DNA of 64,000 nt, taken from the NCBI RefSeq assembly GCF_040654195.1, contig NZ_JBFAHM010000007.1, positions 124,001 to 188,000 on the forward strand. The letters run 5' to 3'. Of this stretch, positions 15,497 to 23,842 are shown piece by piece. Numbering within the stretch: position 1 is the stretch's first letter; every line of letters begins with the position of its first letter. Under the pieces are notes generated by a model. The model saw only the letters and a program-made list of their open reading frames with translations, did no database searches and was not told where the DNA came from. The DNA is from Hamadaea sp013361475. GTDB lineage: Bacteria > Actinomycetota > Actinomycetes > Mycobacteriales > Micromonosporaceae. Both the position numbers and the translations under genes were made by a program.

Positions 15497-16729
15497 CTAG
15501 CAGATCTTGAACTTGTCGCAGGCGATCTTGATCGGGATCGCCAGCCCGAGCCCCTCGGCATCGGTGAACTTCGCCGAGGCGATCCCGATGACCTCGTAGC
15601 TCGCGTTGATGACCGGGCCGCCCGAGTTGCCGGGGTTGATCGGCGCGTCGAACTGGATGTACGGCCCGTGCTGGGTGGTCTCCTCCCGGAAGGCGCTGAC
15701 GACACCGCTGGTGACGGTGTCCTTCAGGCCCAGCGGCGAGCCGACGACCAGGATCTCCTGACCCGACTTGGACTCGGTCGCGGCGACCTTCAGACCGTCG
15801 ATCTTCGCCGTCGTGTGCAACTGCGCGATGTCGGCCTTCTTGTCCCCGGCCACGACGGTCGCGTCGTACAACTGGTCGGCGTGCTCGATCTTGACCTTCT
15901 TGGTGCCGTCGTTCCAGACGTCCTCGATCACGTGGAAGTTGGTCAGCAGGTTGGTGCCGCCGTCGGAGGCGGCGGAGCCGACCGCGAACGCCGAGCCGAT
16001 GCTTTCCGGCGTACGCACGCGGAACACGCTGGGCAGCGTCTTCGCGGCGATCTTCTCGGCGTTGAACTGCGTCGCCAGCTGGCTTTCCACCGCGTCGACC
16101 CGCTTGTCGGCGGCCGACACGTCGGCGGCGGCCTGGGCACGCGTACGGTCCAGCTCGTCACCGAGGCTGTTCAGCTGCAACGCCTGGAACGCGGTGACGC
16201 CGAGGAGCAGCACGACGAGGATCAGCGCGACCAGGCCGGGCCAGCTGACGCGGCGTACCGGGGTCGGGGGCGCGCCCACCGGCGGAATCGGCCCGGCCGG
16301 GAAACCGGACATCGGGGCGGTGGCCGGAACGGACGACGGCGGAACGGGCGGCGCATACGCCGGACGCTGGGTCACCGTGGGCTGCGTCACGTTGGGCTGC
16401 AGCACGGCCGGCTGGCCGACCGGCGGCTGGGCGATCGGCTGGGTCGGCTGCACCGGCTGGGCCGGCGCCATCGGCTGCGGAGCCGGGGCTTGGTAACCGG
16501 TACCGGTCACCGGCGGCGGCGCGTACGCCGGACGCTGGTTCGGAACGGGCGACTGGCCTGCCTGAGGAGGCTGACCGACCTGAGGCGACTGCGATGCCGG
16601 TTCCACCTTCGGTGGCTGCAATACTGGCTCCACCTTCGGTGGCTGCAATACTGGCTCCACCTTCGGTGGATAAGGGCCAGGCGGCGCATAAGGAGCCTGT
16701 GGTTGCGTCGGATCCGAGCCCGTCGTCAT
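15497..16729 (-). CDS. Membrane-anchored trypsin-like (HtrA/S1C) serine protease
   Basis: The protein (410 aa) has a cytoplasmic Pro-rich N-terminus of about 155 residues, one membrane helix (LVALILVVLLLGVTAFQALQ), a coiled-coil stretch and an extracytoplasmic protease domain. The catalytic triad is complete: His266 in LLTNFHVIED, Asp300 in KKADIAQLHT and Ser369 in NPGNSGGPV. No PDZ domain follows, so it ends earlier than classical HtrA. ATG 16729 is chosen because GGGGAGG lies nine bases upstream; an upstream ATG at 16747 lacks this. The N-terminal region contains a 9-residue repeat, KVEPVLQPP, encoded by 27-bp DNA repeats. Confidence 0.88.
   Translation of the reverse strand: MTTGSDPTQPQAPYAPPGPYPPKVEPVLQPPKVEPVLQPPKVEPASQSPQVGQPPQAGQSPVPNQRPAYAPPPVTGTGYQAPAPQPMAPAQPVQPTQPIAQPPVGQPAVLQPNVTQPTVTQRPAYAPPVPPSSVPATAPMSGFPAGPIPPVGAPPTPVRRVSWPGLVALILVVLLLGVTAFQALQLNSLGDELDRTRAQAAADVSAADKRVDAVESQLATQFNAEKIAAKTLPSVFRVRTPESIGSAFAVGSAASDGGTNLLTNFHVIEDVWNDGTKKVKIEHADQLYDATVVAGDKKADIAQLHTTAKIDGLKVAATESKSGQEILVVGSPLGLKDTVTSGVVSAFREETTQHGPYIQFDAPINPGNSGGPVINASYEVIGIASAKFTDAEGLGLAIPIKIACDKFKIC
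16602..16669. repeat. 27-bp in-frame tandem repeat inside the protease gene
   Basis: Two identical 27-bp units (16602-16628 and 16629-16655) and a 14-bp partial third unit encode KVEPVLQPP on the minus strand. The identity of the units suggests recent expansion by slippage; the number probably varies between strains. Confidence 0.9.
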
Positions 16730-16895
16730 TGTCGAGAGCCTCCCCATTCGTGATCACCGACCCGCAGAAGGTACCGGTTACCGGCCATTCTGTCTTCCCC
16801 TTTCAAGCCCGGCATCGGCCGCGTTCCGAGTGAGGTTCGCAACTCGTCGGCTCGACGCGCCGCAGGGGCTGACCCACCACCGCAGGGCGTACCCG

Positions 16896-16901
16896 TAGGT
16901 T
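16896..16901 (+). promoter_or_regulatory. -10 box for a probable leaderless transcript (RNase D gene)
   Basis: TAGGTT ends six bases before GTG 16908, with no ribosome-binding site between. The 178-bp gap 16730-16907 also has to hold the divergent protease promoter; I see no other gene in it. Confidence 0.5.
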
Positions 16902-16907
16902 GTTCAT

Positions 16908-18221
16908 GTGACCGACGACGAAACCGTGCTGCGGCGTCGAGTCCGCGCGCGCGACGGCGGCGGCAACTCCAACGACGCAGCGGCCCCGGAAGGGGTTCCA
17001 CCCAAGCTGCTGACCGAGCCCGCCGAGGGGACTCCGCAGCCCGTGACCAGCCCCGCCGAGCTGGAGCAGGTGATCGCGAGGTTCGCGGCCGGGACCGGAC
17101 CGGTGGCGATCGACGCCGAGCGGGCCTCCGGCTACCGCTACAGCCAGCGCGCCTACCTGGTGCAGCTACGCCGGCAGGGTGCGGGCACCACGCTGATCGA
17201 CCCCGTCCCGTTGGGCGATCTGTCCGCTTTGGACGCCGCGCTCGCCGACGCCGAGTGGGTGTTGCACGCCGCCAGCCAGGATCTCCCCTGCCTGGCCGAG
17301 CTGGGCTTACGGCCGCGCAAGCTGTTCGACACCGAACTGGCCGCCCGGCTGGCCGGATTCGAGCGGGTCGGCCTGGCCGCACTGACCGAGAATCTGCTCG
17401 GTTTCACCCTGGAGAAGCATCACTCGGCCGCGGACTGGTCCAGCCGGCCGCTGCCCGAGTCGTGGCTGACCTATGCCGCGCTCGACGTCGAGCTGCTGGT
17501 CGAGTTGCGCGACGCGCTCGTCACCGTCCTGGCCGATCAGGGCAAGACCGAGTACGCCGACCAGGAGTTCGCCGCCCTCGTGGTGAGCGGGGCGCAGCCG
17601 CCGAAGCCGCGAACCGACCCCTGGCGGCGTACCTCCGGGATGCATCGCGTGCGGGGCGCCCGGGCCCAGGCCCGGGTCCGGGCCCTCTGGTACGCCCGCG
17701 ACCAGATCGCCCAGCGCCGGGACACCGCGCCGGGCCGGGTTCTGCCCGACTCGTCGATCGTCGCGGCGGCCGAGATGGACCCGAAGTCCGAGCGGGAGCT
17801 GTTGCTGCTGCCCGGTTTCGGCGGGCGGTCGACCCGGCGGCTGGCCGGGACCTGGCTGGACGCGCTGTCCGAGGCGCGGGGGCTGCCCGACTCGGCGTTG
17901 CCGACGACGCCACCGTACGAGGGCCCGCCGCCACCGCACCGGTGGGCCGAGCGGGATCCGGCGGCGGCCGCCCGGCTGGTCCGCGCCCGCGAGGTTGTGG
18001 CCCACATCGCCGGTGAGCTGTCGATGCCGCCGGAGAACCTGATCACTCCGGAGTACGTGCGCCGCCTCGCCTGGGAGCCGCCCGCGGATCTGAGCACGGT
18101 GGCCGAGCTGCTGGCGAAGTTCGGCGCCCGGCCCTGGCAGCGCGAGTTGCTGGCGGACGAGCTGGCCAAGGCGCTCGCCCCGGCCGATGAGGGTGCGGGC
18201 GACGCGGAAACCTCACAGTGA
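16908..18221 (+). CDS. rnd: Ribonuclease D-type 3'-5' exonuclease with HRDC domain
   Basis: The 437-residue protein has a DEDDy exonuclease domain: Exo I in VAIDAERASGYRYSQRAYLVQL (here D-E-R rather than the usual D-T-E context), Exo II in WVLHAASQDLPCLAELG, and Exo III in TYAALDVELLVEL with the catalytic Tyr and Asp. An HRDC domain follows (about residues 235-310, RALWYARDQIAQRRDTAPGRVLPD), then a second HRDC-like C-terminal region. Such enzymes trim the 3' ends of stable RNAs. The homologue in M. tuberculosis (Rv2681) lies next to DUF3000, as here. Confidence 0.9.
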   Translation: MTDDETVLRRRVRARDGGGNSNDAAAPEGVPPKLLTEPAEGTPQPVTSPAELEQVIARFAAGTGPVAIDAERASGYRYSQRAYLVQLRRQGAGTTLIDPVPLGDLSALDAALADAEWVLHAASQDLPCLAELGLRPRKLFDTELAARLAGFERVGLAALTENLLGFTLEKHHSAADWSSRPLPESWLTYAALDVELLVELRDALVTVLADQGKTEYADQEFAALVVSGAQPPKPRTDPWRRTSGMHRVRGARAQARVRALWYARDQIAQRRDTAPGRVLPDSSIVAAAEMDPKSERELLLLPGFGGRSTRRLAGTWLDALSEARGLPDSALPTTPPYEGPPPPHRWAERDPAAAARLVRAREVVAHIAGELSMPPENLITPEYVRRLAWEPPADLSTVAELLAKFGARPWQRELLADELAKALAPADEGAGDAETSQ

Positions 18222-18289
18222 CCCGACCTACCGGGCGGTAACTACTCGCGGGTAACATCGGGAGTGTCCAACCACTCCTAGGAGGCGCT

Positions 18290-19486
18290 GTGCCCCGCAA
18301 CGTCCGCGATGTCGTCTTCGTCGACGGCGTACGCACTCCGTTCGGCAAGGCCGGGGGTGTCTACGCGCAGACTCGCGCCGACGACCTCGTCATCCGATGC
18401 ATCCGTGAACTGCTCGCCCGCAATCCGCAGCTGCCGCCCGAGCGCGTCGAGGAGGTGGCCGTCGCCGCGACCACCCAGATCGGCGACCAGGGCCTGACCC
18501 TCGGCCGGACCGCCTCCCTGCTGGCCGGCCTGCCCAAGACCACGCCCGGCTACTCGATCGACCGGATGTGCGCGGGCGCGATGACCGCGGTGACCACCGT
18601 CGCGGGCAGTATCGCGATGGGCGCCATCGACGTCGCGATCGCGGGCGGCGTGGAGCACATGGGCCGCCACCCGATGGGCGAAGGCGTCGACCCCAACCCG
18701 CGCTTCCTGGCCGAGAAGGTCGTCGACCAGTCCGCCCTCGTCATGGGATCGACGGCGGAGAACCTGCACGACCGTCTCCCCGAGGTCACCAAGGAGCGCG
18801 CAGACCGGTTCGGCCTGCGCTCGCAGGAGAAGACGGCCGCCGCGTACGCCGCGGGCAAGCTGCAGCCCGACCTGGTGCCGATCGCCGTCCGCGACGAGAA
18901 CGGCGCCTGGGGCCTGTCGACTGTGGACGAAGCGCCCCGGCAGACCAGCCTGGAGAAGCTCGCAACCCTGAAGACCCCGTTCCGCCCGCACGGCCGGGTC
19001 ACCGCGGGCAACGCCGCCGGCCTGAACGACGGCGCGACCGCCTGCCTGCTCGCCTCCGCCGAAGCGGCCGAGGAACTCGGCCTGCCGGTCGCGATGAAGC
19101 TGGTCAGTTATGGCTTCGTCGGCGTGGAGCCGGAGGTCATGGGCTACGGCCCGATCCCGTCCACCGAGAAGGCGCTCAAGGTCGCCGGGCTCACCATCGA
19201 CGACATCGGCCTGTTCGAGCTGAACGAGGCGTTCGCCGTGCAGGTCCTGGCCTTCCTCGATCACTTCGGGATCAAAGACGACGATCCTCGGGTCAATCCG
19301 TGGGGTGGCTCCATCGCGGTCGGGCACCCGCTCGCGTCCAGCGGCGTACGCCTCATGACGCAGCTGGCCCGCCAGTTCGCCGAGCACCCCGAGGTCCGCT
19401 ACGGCATCACCGCCATGTGCATCGGCATCGGCATGGGCGGCACGGTCATCTGGGAAAACCCGCAGTGGAACGGAGAGTCGAAGTGA
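18290..19486 (+). CDS. fadA: Acetyl-CoA C-acyltransferase (3-ketoacyl-CoA thiolase)
   Basis: The 398-residue thiolase cleaves 3-ketoacyl-CoA in fatty acid beta-oxidation. The nucleophilic Cys is at about residue 94 (SIDRMCAGAMTAV), the catalytic His at 346 (VGHPLASSGVR) and the second Cys at 377 (MCIGIGMGGTV). GTG 18290 follows CTAGGAGG at ideal spacing, and a -10-like TAACAT lies further upstream. The fadB gene starts within its stop codon (GTGA), so the two subunits of the trifunctional complex are translationally coupled. Confidence 0.95.
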   Translation: MPRNVRDVVFVDGVRTPFGKAGGVYAQTRADDLVIRCIRELLARNPQLPPERVEEVAVAATTQIGDQGLTLGRTASLLAGLPKTTPGYSIDRMCAGAMTAVTTVAGSIAMGAIDVAIAGGVEHMGRHPMGEGVDPNPRFLAEKVVDQSALVMGSTAENLHDRLPEVTKERADRFGLRSQEKTAAAYAAGKLQPDLVPIAVRDENGAWGLSTVDEAPRQTSLEKLATLKTPFRPHGRVTAGNAAGLNDGATACLLASAEAAEELGLPVAMKLVSYGFVGVEPEVMGYGPIPSTEKALKVAGLTIDDIGLFELNEAFAVQVLAFLDHFGIKDDDPRVNPWGGSIAVGHPLASSGVRLMTQLARQFAEHPEVRYGITAMCIGIGMGGTVIWENPQWNGESK

Positions 19487-21546
19487 CCTTTCCCAACGAG
19501 GTCGTCACCCACGCGAAGCTTCGGCTCACCGCCGTACCGGGGCTGGCCAAGCCGGCCGCGATCATCACGCTCGACAACGGCTTCGACCACACCAAGCCCA
19601 ACACCATGGGACCCGGTGGGCTGGCGAGCCTGAGCACCGCCATCGACGAGGCGCTCGCCGCCGATCCCGCGTTCCTCGCGGTCACCGGCAAGCCGTACAT
19701 CTTCTGCGTCGGCGCCGACATCACCGGCATCCCGTTCGTCACCGAACGGTCCCAGGCCGCCGAGATCGAGGCCCTCGGCCACCAGGTGTACGCGAAACTG
19801 CGTACCGCGCCGGTGCCGACCTTCGCGTTCGTCAACGGAGCCGCGATGGGCGGTGGTCTGGAGCTGGCCCTGCACTGCCAGTACCGGACCCTGTCGGCCG
19901 GCGCGGCGGCGCTGTCGCTGCCCGAGGTCAGCCTGGGCCTGATCCCCGGCTGGGGCGGCTCCCAGCTGCTGCCGAACCTGATCGGCGTCGTCGGCGCGGC
20001 TCAGGTGATCGTGCAGAACCCGCTCATGATGAACAAGCAGCTCCGCCCGAAGCAGGCGGTCGAGCTGGGCATCGCCGACGCCCTCTTCGAACCGGCCGAC
20101 TTCCTGGAGCGGTCGCTGCTGTGGGCGGCGTCCGTCGTCACTGGACAGACGACGGTCGAGCGTCCGGAGATCGACCGGGACATGTGGGACGCGGTCGTCT
20201 ACTTCGCGCGTACCGAATTGGACAAGAAGATCCACGGCGCGTCGCCGGCGGCGACCAAGGCGCTGGACCTGCTGGCGCTGGCCAAGGACGGCGTGACCGA
20301 GGCGGGCCTGGCCGCGGAGCGCGAGGCGGCCACCGACCTGATCATGTCCGACGAGCTGCGGGCCGGCATCTACTCGTTCGACCTGGTGCAGCGGCGGGCC
20401 AAGCGCCCCGCCGGCGCTCCGGATCGCTCGCTCGCCCGGGACGTCACCAAGGTCGGCGTGGTCGGCGCGGGCCTGATGGCGTCGCAGCTGGCGCTGCTGT
20501 TCGCCCGCCGGCTCGAGGTGCCGGTGGTGATCACCGACCTCGACCAGGAGCGGGTGGACAAGGGTCTGGCCTACGTCCAGGCCGAGATCGCCAAGTCGGT
20601 GGCCAAGGGGCGGCTCACCGAGCTGAAGGCGGCCAAGCTGCGGACGCTGGTCACGGGCACCGTGGACAAGGCGGCCGGGTTCTCCGACGCCGACTTCGTC
20701 ATCGAGGCCGTCTTCGAGGAGCTCGGCGTCAAGAAGAAGGTCTGGGCCGAGATCGAGGAGATCGTCTCGCCGGAGACGATCCTCGCGACCAACACCTCCT
20801 CGCTGTCGGTCAGCGCGATGGGCGCCGACCTGAAGCACCCGGAGCGGCTGGTCGGCTTCCACTTCTTCAACCCGGTCGCGGTGATGCCGCTGCTGGAGAT
20901 CGTCCGGGCCGAGCACACGAACGACGTCACCCTGGCGACCGCGTTCGCGCTCGGCAAGCAGCTCAAGAAGTCGTGCGTCCTGGTGAAGGACGCGCCCGCG
21001 TTCGTCTTCAACCGCATCCTGACCCGGTTCTTCGGCGAGATCTACAACGCCATCGACCTGGGTACGCCGCTCGACGTGGCGAACACCGCGCTCGACCCGC
21101 TCGGCCTGCCGATGCGACCGCTGGAGCTGCTGCAGCTGGTCGGCCCGGCCGTCGCCGCGCACGTCGGCAAGACGATGCACGGGGCCTACCCGGACCGGTT
21201 CAAGGTCTCCCCCAGCATGGAGAAGATCGTGGCCGCCGGGCAGCCGCTGCTCGTCGACGACGAGATCAATCCGGCCGTGGTCGAGCTGCTGGCGGGCGGC
21301 CAGACTCCGCTCACCGCCGAAGAGGTACGCGAGCGCGCGCTCGCCGCCCTCGCCGAGGAGATCCGGATCATGCTGGACGAGGGCGTCGTGGCCGACTCGG
21401 CCGACATCGACCTCTGCCTGATCCTCGGTGGCGGCTGGCCGTTCTGGCTCGGCGGCATCACGCCGTACCTGGACCGGACCGGCGTCTCCGAGAAGGTCAC
21501 CGGCCGCCGGTTCGCTCCGGCCGGAGTGGCGACCCTTCCCGCATAA
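19483..21546 (+). CDS. fadB: Fatty oxidation complex alpha subunit (enoyl-CoA hydratase / 3-hydroxyacyl-CoA dehydrogenase)
   Basis: The 687-residue protein joins an N-terminal crotonase domain (GADITGIPFV, then NGAAMGGGLELALHCQYR and PEVSLGLIPGWGG with the catalytic acidic residue) to a NAD-binding 3-hydroxyacyl-CoA dehydrogenase (VGVVGAGLMASQLALLFA at about residue 325; catalytic His in GFHFFNPVAVMPLLEIV). Two C-terminal HAD helical domains complete it. It carries out steps two and three of beta-oxidation with the thiolase encoded just upstream. GTG 19483 overlaps the thiolase stop and has GGAG eight bases before it. A strong hairpin follows the stop. Confidence 0.94.
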   Translation: MTFPNEVVTHAKLRLTAVPGLAKPAAIITLDNGFDHTKPNTMGPGGLASLSTAIDEALAADPAFLAVTGKPYIFCVGADITGIPFVTERSQAAEIEALGHQVYAKLRTAPVPTFAFVNGAAMGGGLELALHCQYRTLSAGAAALSLPEVSLGLIPGWGGSQLLPNLIGVVGAAQVIVQNPLMMNKQLRPKQAVELGIADALFEPADFLERSLLWAASVVTGQTTVERPEIDRDMWDAVVYFARTELDKKIHGASPAATKALDLLALAKDGVTEAGLAAEREAATDLIMSDELRAGIYSFDLVQRRAKRPAGAPDRSLARDVTKVGVVGAGLMASQLALLFARRLEVPVVITDLDQERVDKGLAYVQAEIAKSVAKGRLTELKAAKLRTLVTGTVDKAAGFSDADFVIEAVFEELGVKKKVWAEIEEIVSPETILATNTSSLSVSAMGADLKHPERLVGFHFFNPVAVMPLLEIVRAEHTNDVTLATAFALGKQLKKSCVLVKDAPAFVFNRILTRFFGEIYNAIDLGTPLDVANTALDPLGLPMRPLELLQLVGPAVAAHVGKTMHGAYPDRFKVSPSMEKIVAAGQPLLVDDEINPAVVELLAGGQTPLTAEEVRERALAALAEEIRIMLDEGVVADSADIDLCLILGGGWPFWLGGITPYLDRTGVSEKVTGRRFAPAGVATLPA

Positions 21547-21562
21547 GCCCCATCCCCCTTCC

Positions 21563-21591
21563 GCCGCGCGGCTCCCCGTGAGCCGCGCGGC
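21563..21591 (+). terminator. Terminator-like hairpin after fadAB
   Basis: GCCGCGCGGCT (21563-21573) and AGCCGCGCGGC (21581-21591) form a perfect 11-bp stem with a 7-nt loop, 17 bp after the fadB stop. Only a short T-containing tail follows. Confidence 0.75.
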
Positions 21592-21618
21592 ACTTTCCTG
21601 CGCCGGGAACGACCGCCG

Positions 21619-21624
21619 TAGAGT
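21619..21624 (+). promoter_or_regulatory. -10 box for a probable leaderless transcript (phzF-like gene)
   Basis: TAGAGT lies seven bases before ATG 21632. The fadAB terminator just upstream means this gene needs its own promoter. Confidence 0.5.
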
Positions 21625-21631
21625 CGATCTC

Positions 21632-22417
21632 ATGACGACCGTGGACGCGTGCCTTCGGGACGGCCGGGGCGGCTCACCCACCGTCGTGCTGGCCGAGACG
21701 GGCCTGTCCGACGAGGAGCGCCGCACTCTCCCCGTCCACAGCGGAACGTCGCACGCCGTCTTCGTCGACGTCGGCGAGACCGAGGTGTCCCTGCGGTTCT
21801 TCACCAGCACGGGCGAATTGCCGTCGTGCGGGCACGGGACGGTCGCGGCGATGGCGTACCTGGCCGACCGGTTCGGCCGGCGGGACTTCCGGCTGCGTAC
21901 GCGCGAACGCGCCTTCACCGGGTACGCCACGGACGACGCGTACTGGTTCGACGCCGGCCCGGTCGAGGTGCGGGAACCGGCCTCGGGCGAGTGCGACGGC
22001 GTACTCGAAGCGCTGGGCGCTGCTCCGGTGGCCGGACTGTGCGTGGCGTCCGTCGGACGGGCGCGGCTGCTCGTCCCGGTCGCCGACCCGGCCACCCTCG
22101 CCGGGCTGACCCCCGACCTCGATCGGCTGCGGACCGAGTGTGACCGCTTAGGACTGCTCGGCTGCTACGTATACAGCGTTCCGGCGGGCGGACGGGCCGC
22201 GGCTCGGATGTTCGCCCCGTCCATCGGCGTACCGGAGGACATCGCCAACGCCAACAGCACCAGTTGCCTGGCGGCGTACCTGGCCCAGGACGGCGACGTC
22301 TCGCTCACCGTGGACATGGGCGATGCTCTCGGCGTACCAGCCGCCATCAAAGCTGTCGCGCAGCGGAGCGAGACCGGACCGCGGGTGCGAGTGGGCGGCG
22401 CGGCGGCCGTCAGGTAG
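21632..22417 (+). CDS. PhzF family isomerase-like protein
   Basis: The 261-residue protein has the two-lobed diaminopimelate-epimerase-like fold pattern of PhzF proteins: MTTVDACLRDGRGGSPTVVL at the start and FFTSTGELPSCGHGTVAAMAYL in the middle of lobe one. ARMFAPSIGVPEDIANANST lies in lobe two. Most PhzF proteins have an active-site Glu in an S-E-T-A-F motif; here the matching stretch reads HSGTSHAVFV with no Glu, so catalysis may differ. The substrate is unknown. Its 3' end overlaps the convergent marR gene by 8 bp. Confidence 0.8.
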   Translation: MTTVDACLRDGRGGSPTVVLAETGLSDEERRTLPVHSGTSHAVFVDVGETEVSLRFFTSTGELPSCGHGTVAAMAYLADRFGRRDFRLRTRERAFTGYATDDAYWFDAGPVEVREPASGECDGVLEALGAAPVAGLCVASVGRARLLVPVADPATLAGLTPDLDRLRTECDRLGLLGCYVYSVPAGGRAAARMFAPSIGVPEDIANANSTSCLAAYLAQDGDVSLTVDMGDALGVPAAIKAVAQRSETGPRVRVGGAAAVR

Positions 22418-22847
22418 GCAGGCCGTTCTCCGCGGCCAGGACGCCGAGCAGATCGGCCAGCTGGCCGCGCTGGTCGGCCGTGAGCGAACCGGTCAGCTCG
22501 GCGTCGAAGTCCTGCGCGAGAGCGCCGCACTTCGCGAGCAGCTTGCGCCCCCGAGCGGTCAGCGTGAGCACCATCCGGCGCCGGTCCCCGGCATCCCTCG
22601 TCCGCGCGATCGCCCCGATCGCCTCCAGGTGATCGGCGAGCGCGACCAGCAGGCTCGGCGCGACGCCCATCAGGCCCGCCAGCTCCTGCTGACTGGCGGG
22701 CGGACCGGCGGCGAGCGCGGTCAGCACGCCGACGTGCTTGGGCTTGAGGTCCAGGTCGGCGAGCCTCGCCGTGAACCGTTCCGTGACCAGCGCGCCCAGC
22801 GTGCCGAGCCGGAAGGTCACGGTCGCCGGCATTCCGATGTCGCTCAC
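22410..22847 (-). CDS. MarR family transcriptional regulator
   Basis: The 145-residue protein has the winged helix-turn-helix of MarR: LDLKPKHVGVLTALAAGPPA, SQQELAGLMGVAPSLLVALA (recognition helix) and the wing IARTRDAGDRRRMVLTLTARG. It is the third gene of a minus-strand operon (23694 to 22410) with two membrane proteins. The start GTG overlaps the upstream stop (GTGA). A -10-like TAGCAT (22855-22860) also lies seven bases before this GTG, so it may have a second, leaderless promoter. Probable targets are the three AATCATTC half-sites at 23705-23743. Confidence 0.85.
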   Translation of the reverse strand: MSDIGMPATVTFRLGTLGALVTERFTARLADLDLKPKHVGVLTALAAGPPASQQELAGLMGVAPSLLVALADHLEAIGAIARTRDAGDRRRMVLTLTARGRKLLAKCGALAQDFDAELTGSLTADQRGQLADLLGVLAAENGLPT

Positions 22848-23338
22848 GCCGGTAATGCTAGGGCCGAACGCTCGCGTGCTCCGGCGGACGCCACCGCGAC
22901 CAGCCCCGACGCGCCGATCGCCAGCACGGTCCGGAGCAGGTGGAAGGTCACCCACGAGCTCTCGAACGTCTGCCGCAGCACGGCCGGATCGCCTGCCCTG
23001 GCCAGCTGACCGTTCAGAGGGACGTTGCCCAGCAAGGTCACCGCCGCAGTCCCCAGCGCGCAAGCGAGCGCGGCAGCCAGCAGGATCGCGGTACGCCGCT
23101 GCCGGCGATGCAGGACCAGGGCGACGACGCCGAGCACCACCGGCCCGCCGAAGATCAGCGCGAACGGGACACTCGGCGTGGCCGCGTTTACCGCACGCAT
23201 CGTCACGACGAAGGTCTCGTCGTCGGTCTCGGCCAGCCCAGGCATCACCGTCAGTGCGTACGCGACGCAGAACCCGGCGTACAGGCCGGACAGGATCGTG
23301 GTGAGCCCGAGAACCCAGGTACGCGTCCGCATGATCAC
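22844..23338 (-). CDS. DUF1772-like membrane protein
   Basis: The 164-residue protein has four predicted membrane helices (residues about 7-30, 52-75, 83-105 and 135-155) and the layout of the DUF1772 (anthrone oxygenase-like) family, with the N-terminal VLGLTTILSGLYAGFCVAYA and a conserved-looking extracellular MPGLAETDDETFV. Some family members oxidise aromatic polyketides; no such pathway is visible here, so no function is claimed. It overlaps both neighbours by 4 bp and is the middle gene of the MarR operon. Confidence 0.7.
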   Translation of the reverse strand: MIMRTRTWVLGLTTILSGLYAGFCVAYALTVMPGLAETDDETFVVTMRAVNAATPSVPFALIFGGPVVLGVVALVLHRRQRRTAILLAAALACALGTAAVTLLGNVPLNGQLARAGDPAVLRQTFESSWVTFHLLRTVLAIGASGLVAVASAGARERSALALPA

Positions 23339-23694
23339 GCCACCGCCAGGTAGACCGCGGAAGCCAAGTGCACCAGCGCGCCGACCGATGACGCGACGGT
23401 CATGCCCCGGATGCGCCGCCGGAATCCGATGACGCCGTCGCCCGCCTGCACGAGCCCCAGCAACACCAACAGCGCGGTCAACGCCACGCCCTCTGGTCGC
23501 ATCGCGAAGAGGACCAGCGCCACCGCACTCAGCGGAACCGCGCGGACGGCGTACGCCTGGGCGAAGAACATCACCCCGGGCGTCACCGCCTCAGCTGGAC
23601 CGATCGCGAGGCTCGGACGGACCACCCCGAGCACGCCCGACAGCCCGGAGCCCAGGACCAGAAGGGCGTTCAGGATCAGAATCCCAGTCATCAC
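23335..23694 (-). CDS. Small four-helix membrane protein
   Basis: I do not recognise a named family with certainty; the 119-residue sequence resembles DUF4267-type proteins. Four hydrophobic segments can be seen (ILILNALLVLGSGLSGVLGV; VMFFAQAYAVRAVPLSAVAL; VALTALLVLLGLVQAGDGVI; VASSVGALVHLASAVYLAVA). GTG 23694 is preceded by GGAG. It is the first gene of the operon controlled from 23695-23750 and is coupled to the DUF1772 gene by a GTGA overlap. Confidence 0.65.
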   Translation of the reverse strand: MMTGILILNALLVLGSGLSGVLGVVRPSLAIGPAEAVTPGVMFFAQAYAVRAVPLSAVALVLFAMRPEGVALTALLVLLGLVQAGDGVIGFRRRIRGMTVASSVGALVHLASAVYLAVA

Positions 23695-23704
23695 ACATCT
23701 CCAG

Positions 23705-23743
23705 AATCATTCTGTTGCTGAATGATTTAGAGCATGAATGATT
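23705..23743. promoter_or_regulatory. Candidate MarR operator, three half-sites
   Basis: AATCATTC (23705-23712) and GAATGATT (23720-23727) form an 8-bp inverted repeat with a 7-nt spacer, and a third GAATGATT lies at 23736-23743. The cluster is AT-rich in a GC-rich genome and lies 11 bp upstream of the operon's first start. Autoregulation by the operon's own MarR is inferred. Confidence 0.6.
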
Positions 23744-23842
23744 TTGGGCGCGCCGTCAACCCCGCTCGGCAAGGCCACGAGCGCACCGGGGCCGGCGGCC
23801 GATTCGCTTCAGGACCTCGGCTTCGCGCTTTCCGGCGAGTCC

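Noticed and set aside
15497..16729. Biosynthetic or secretion cluster around the Pro-rich protease pair
   Set aside because: Pro-rich tails suggested ESX or type VII components, but no WXG100 protein, EccC ATPase or mycosin fold is present; the protease has an HtrA-type triad order.
19399..22095. 898-codon minus-strand frame opposite fadB and phzF
   Set aside because: It covers two well-supported genes on the other strand and reads as low-complexity Arg/His/Asp text without a fold.
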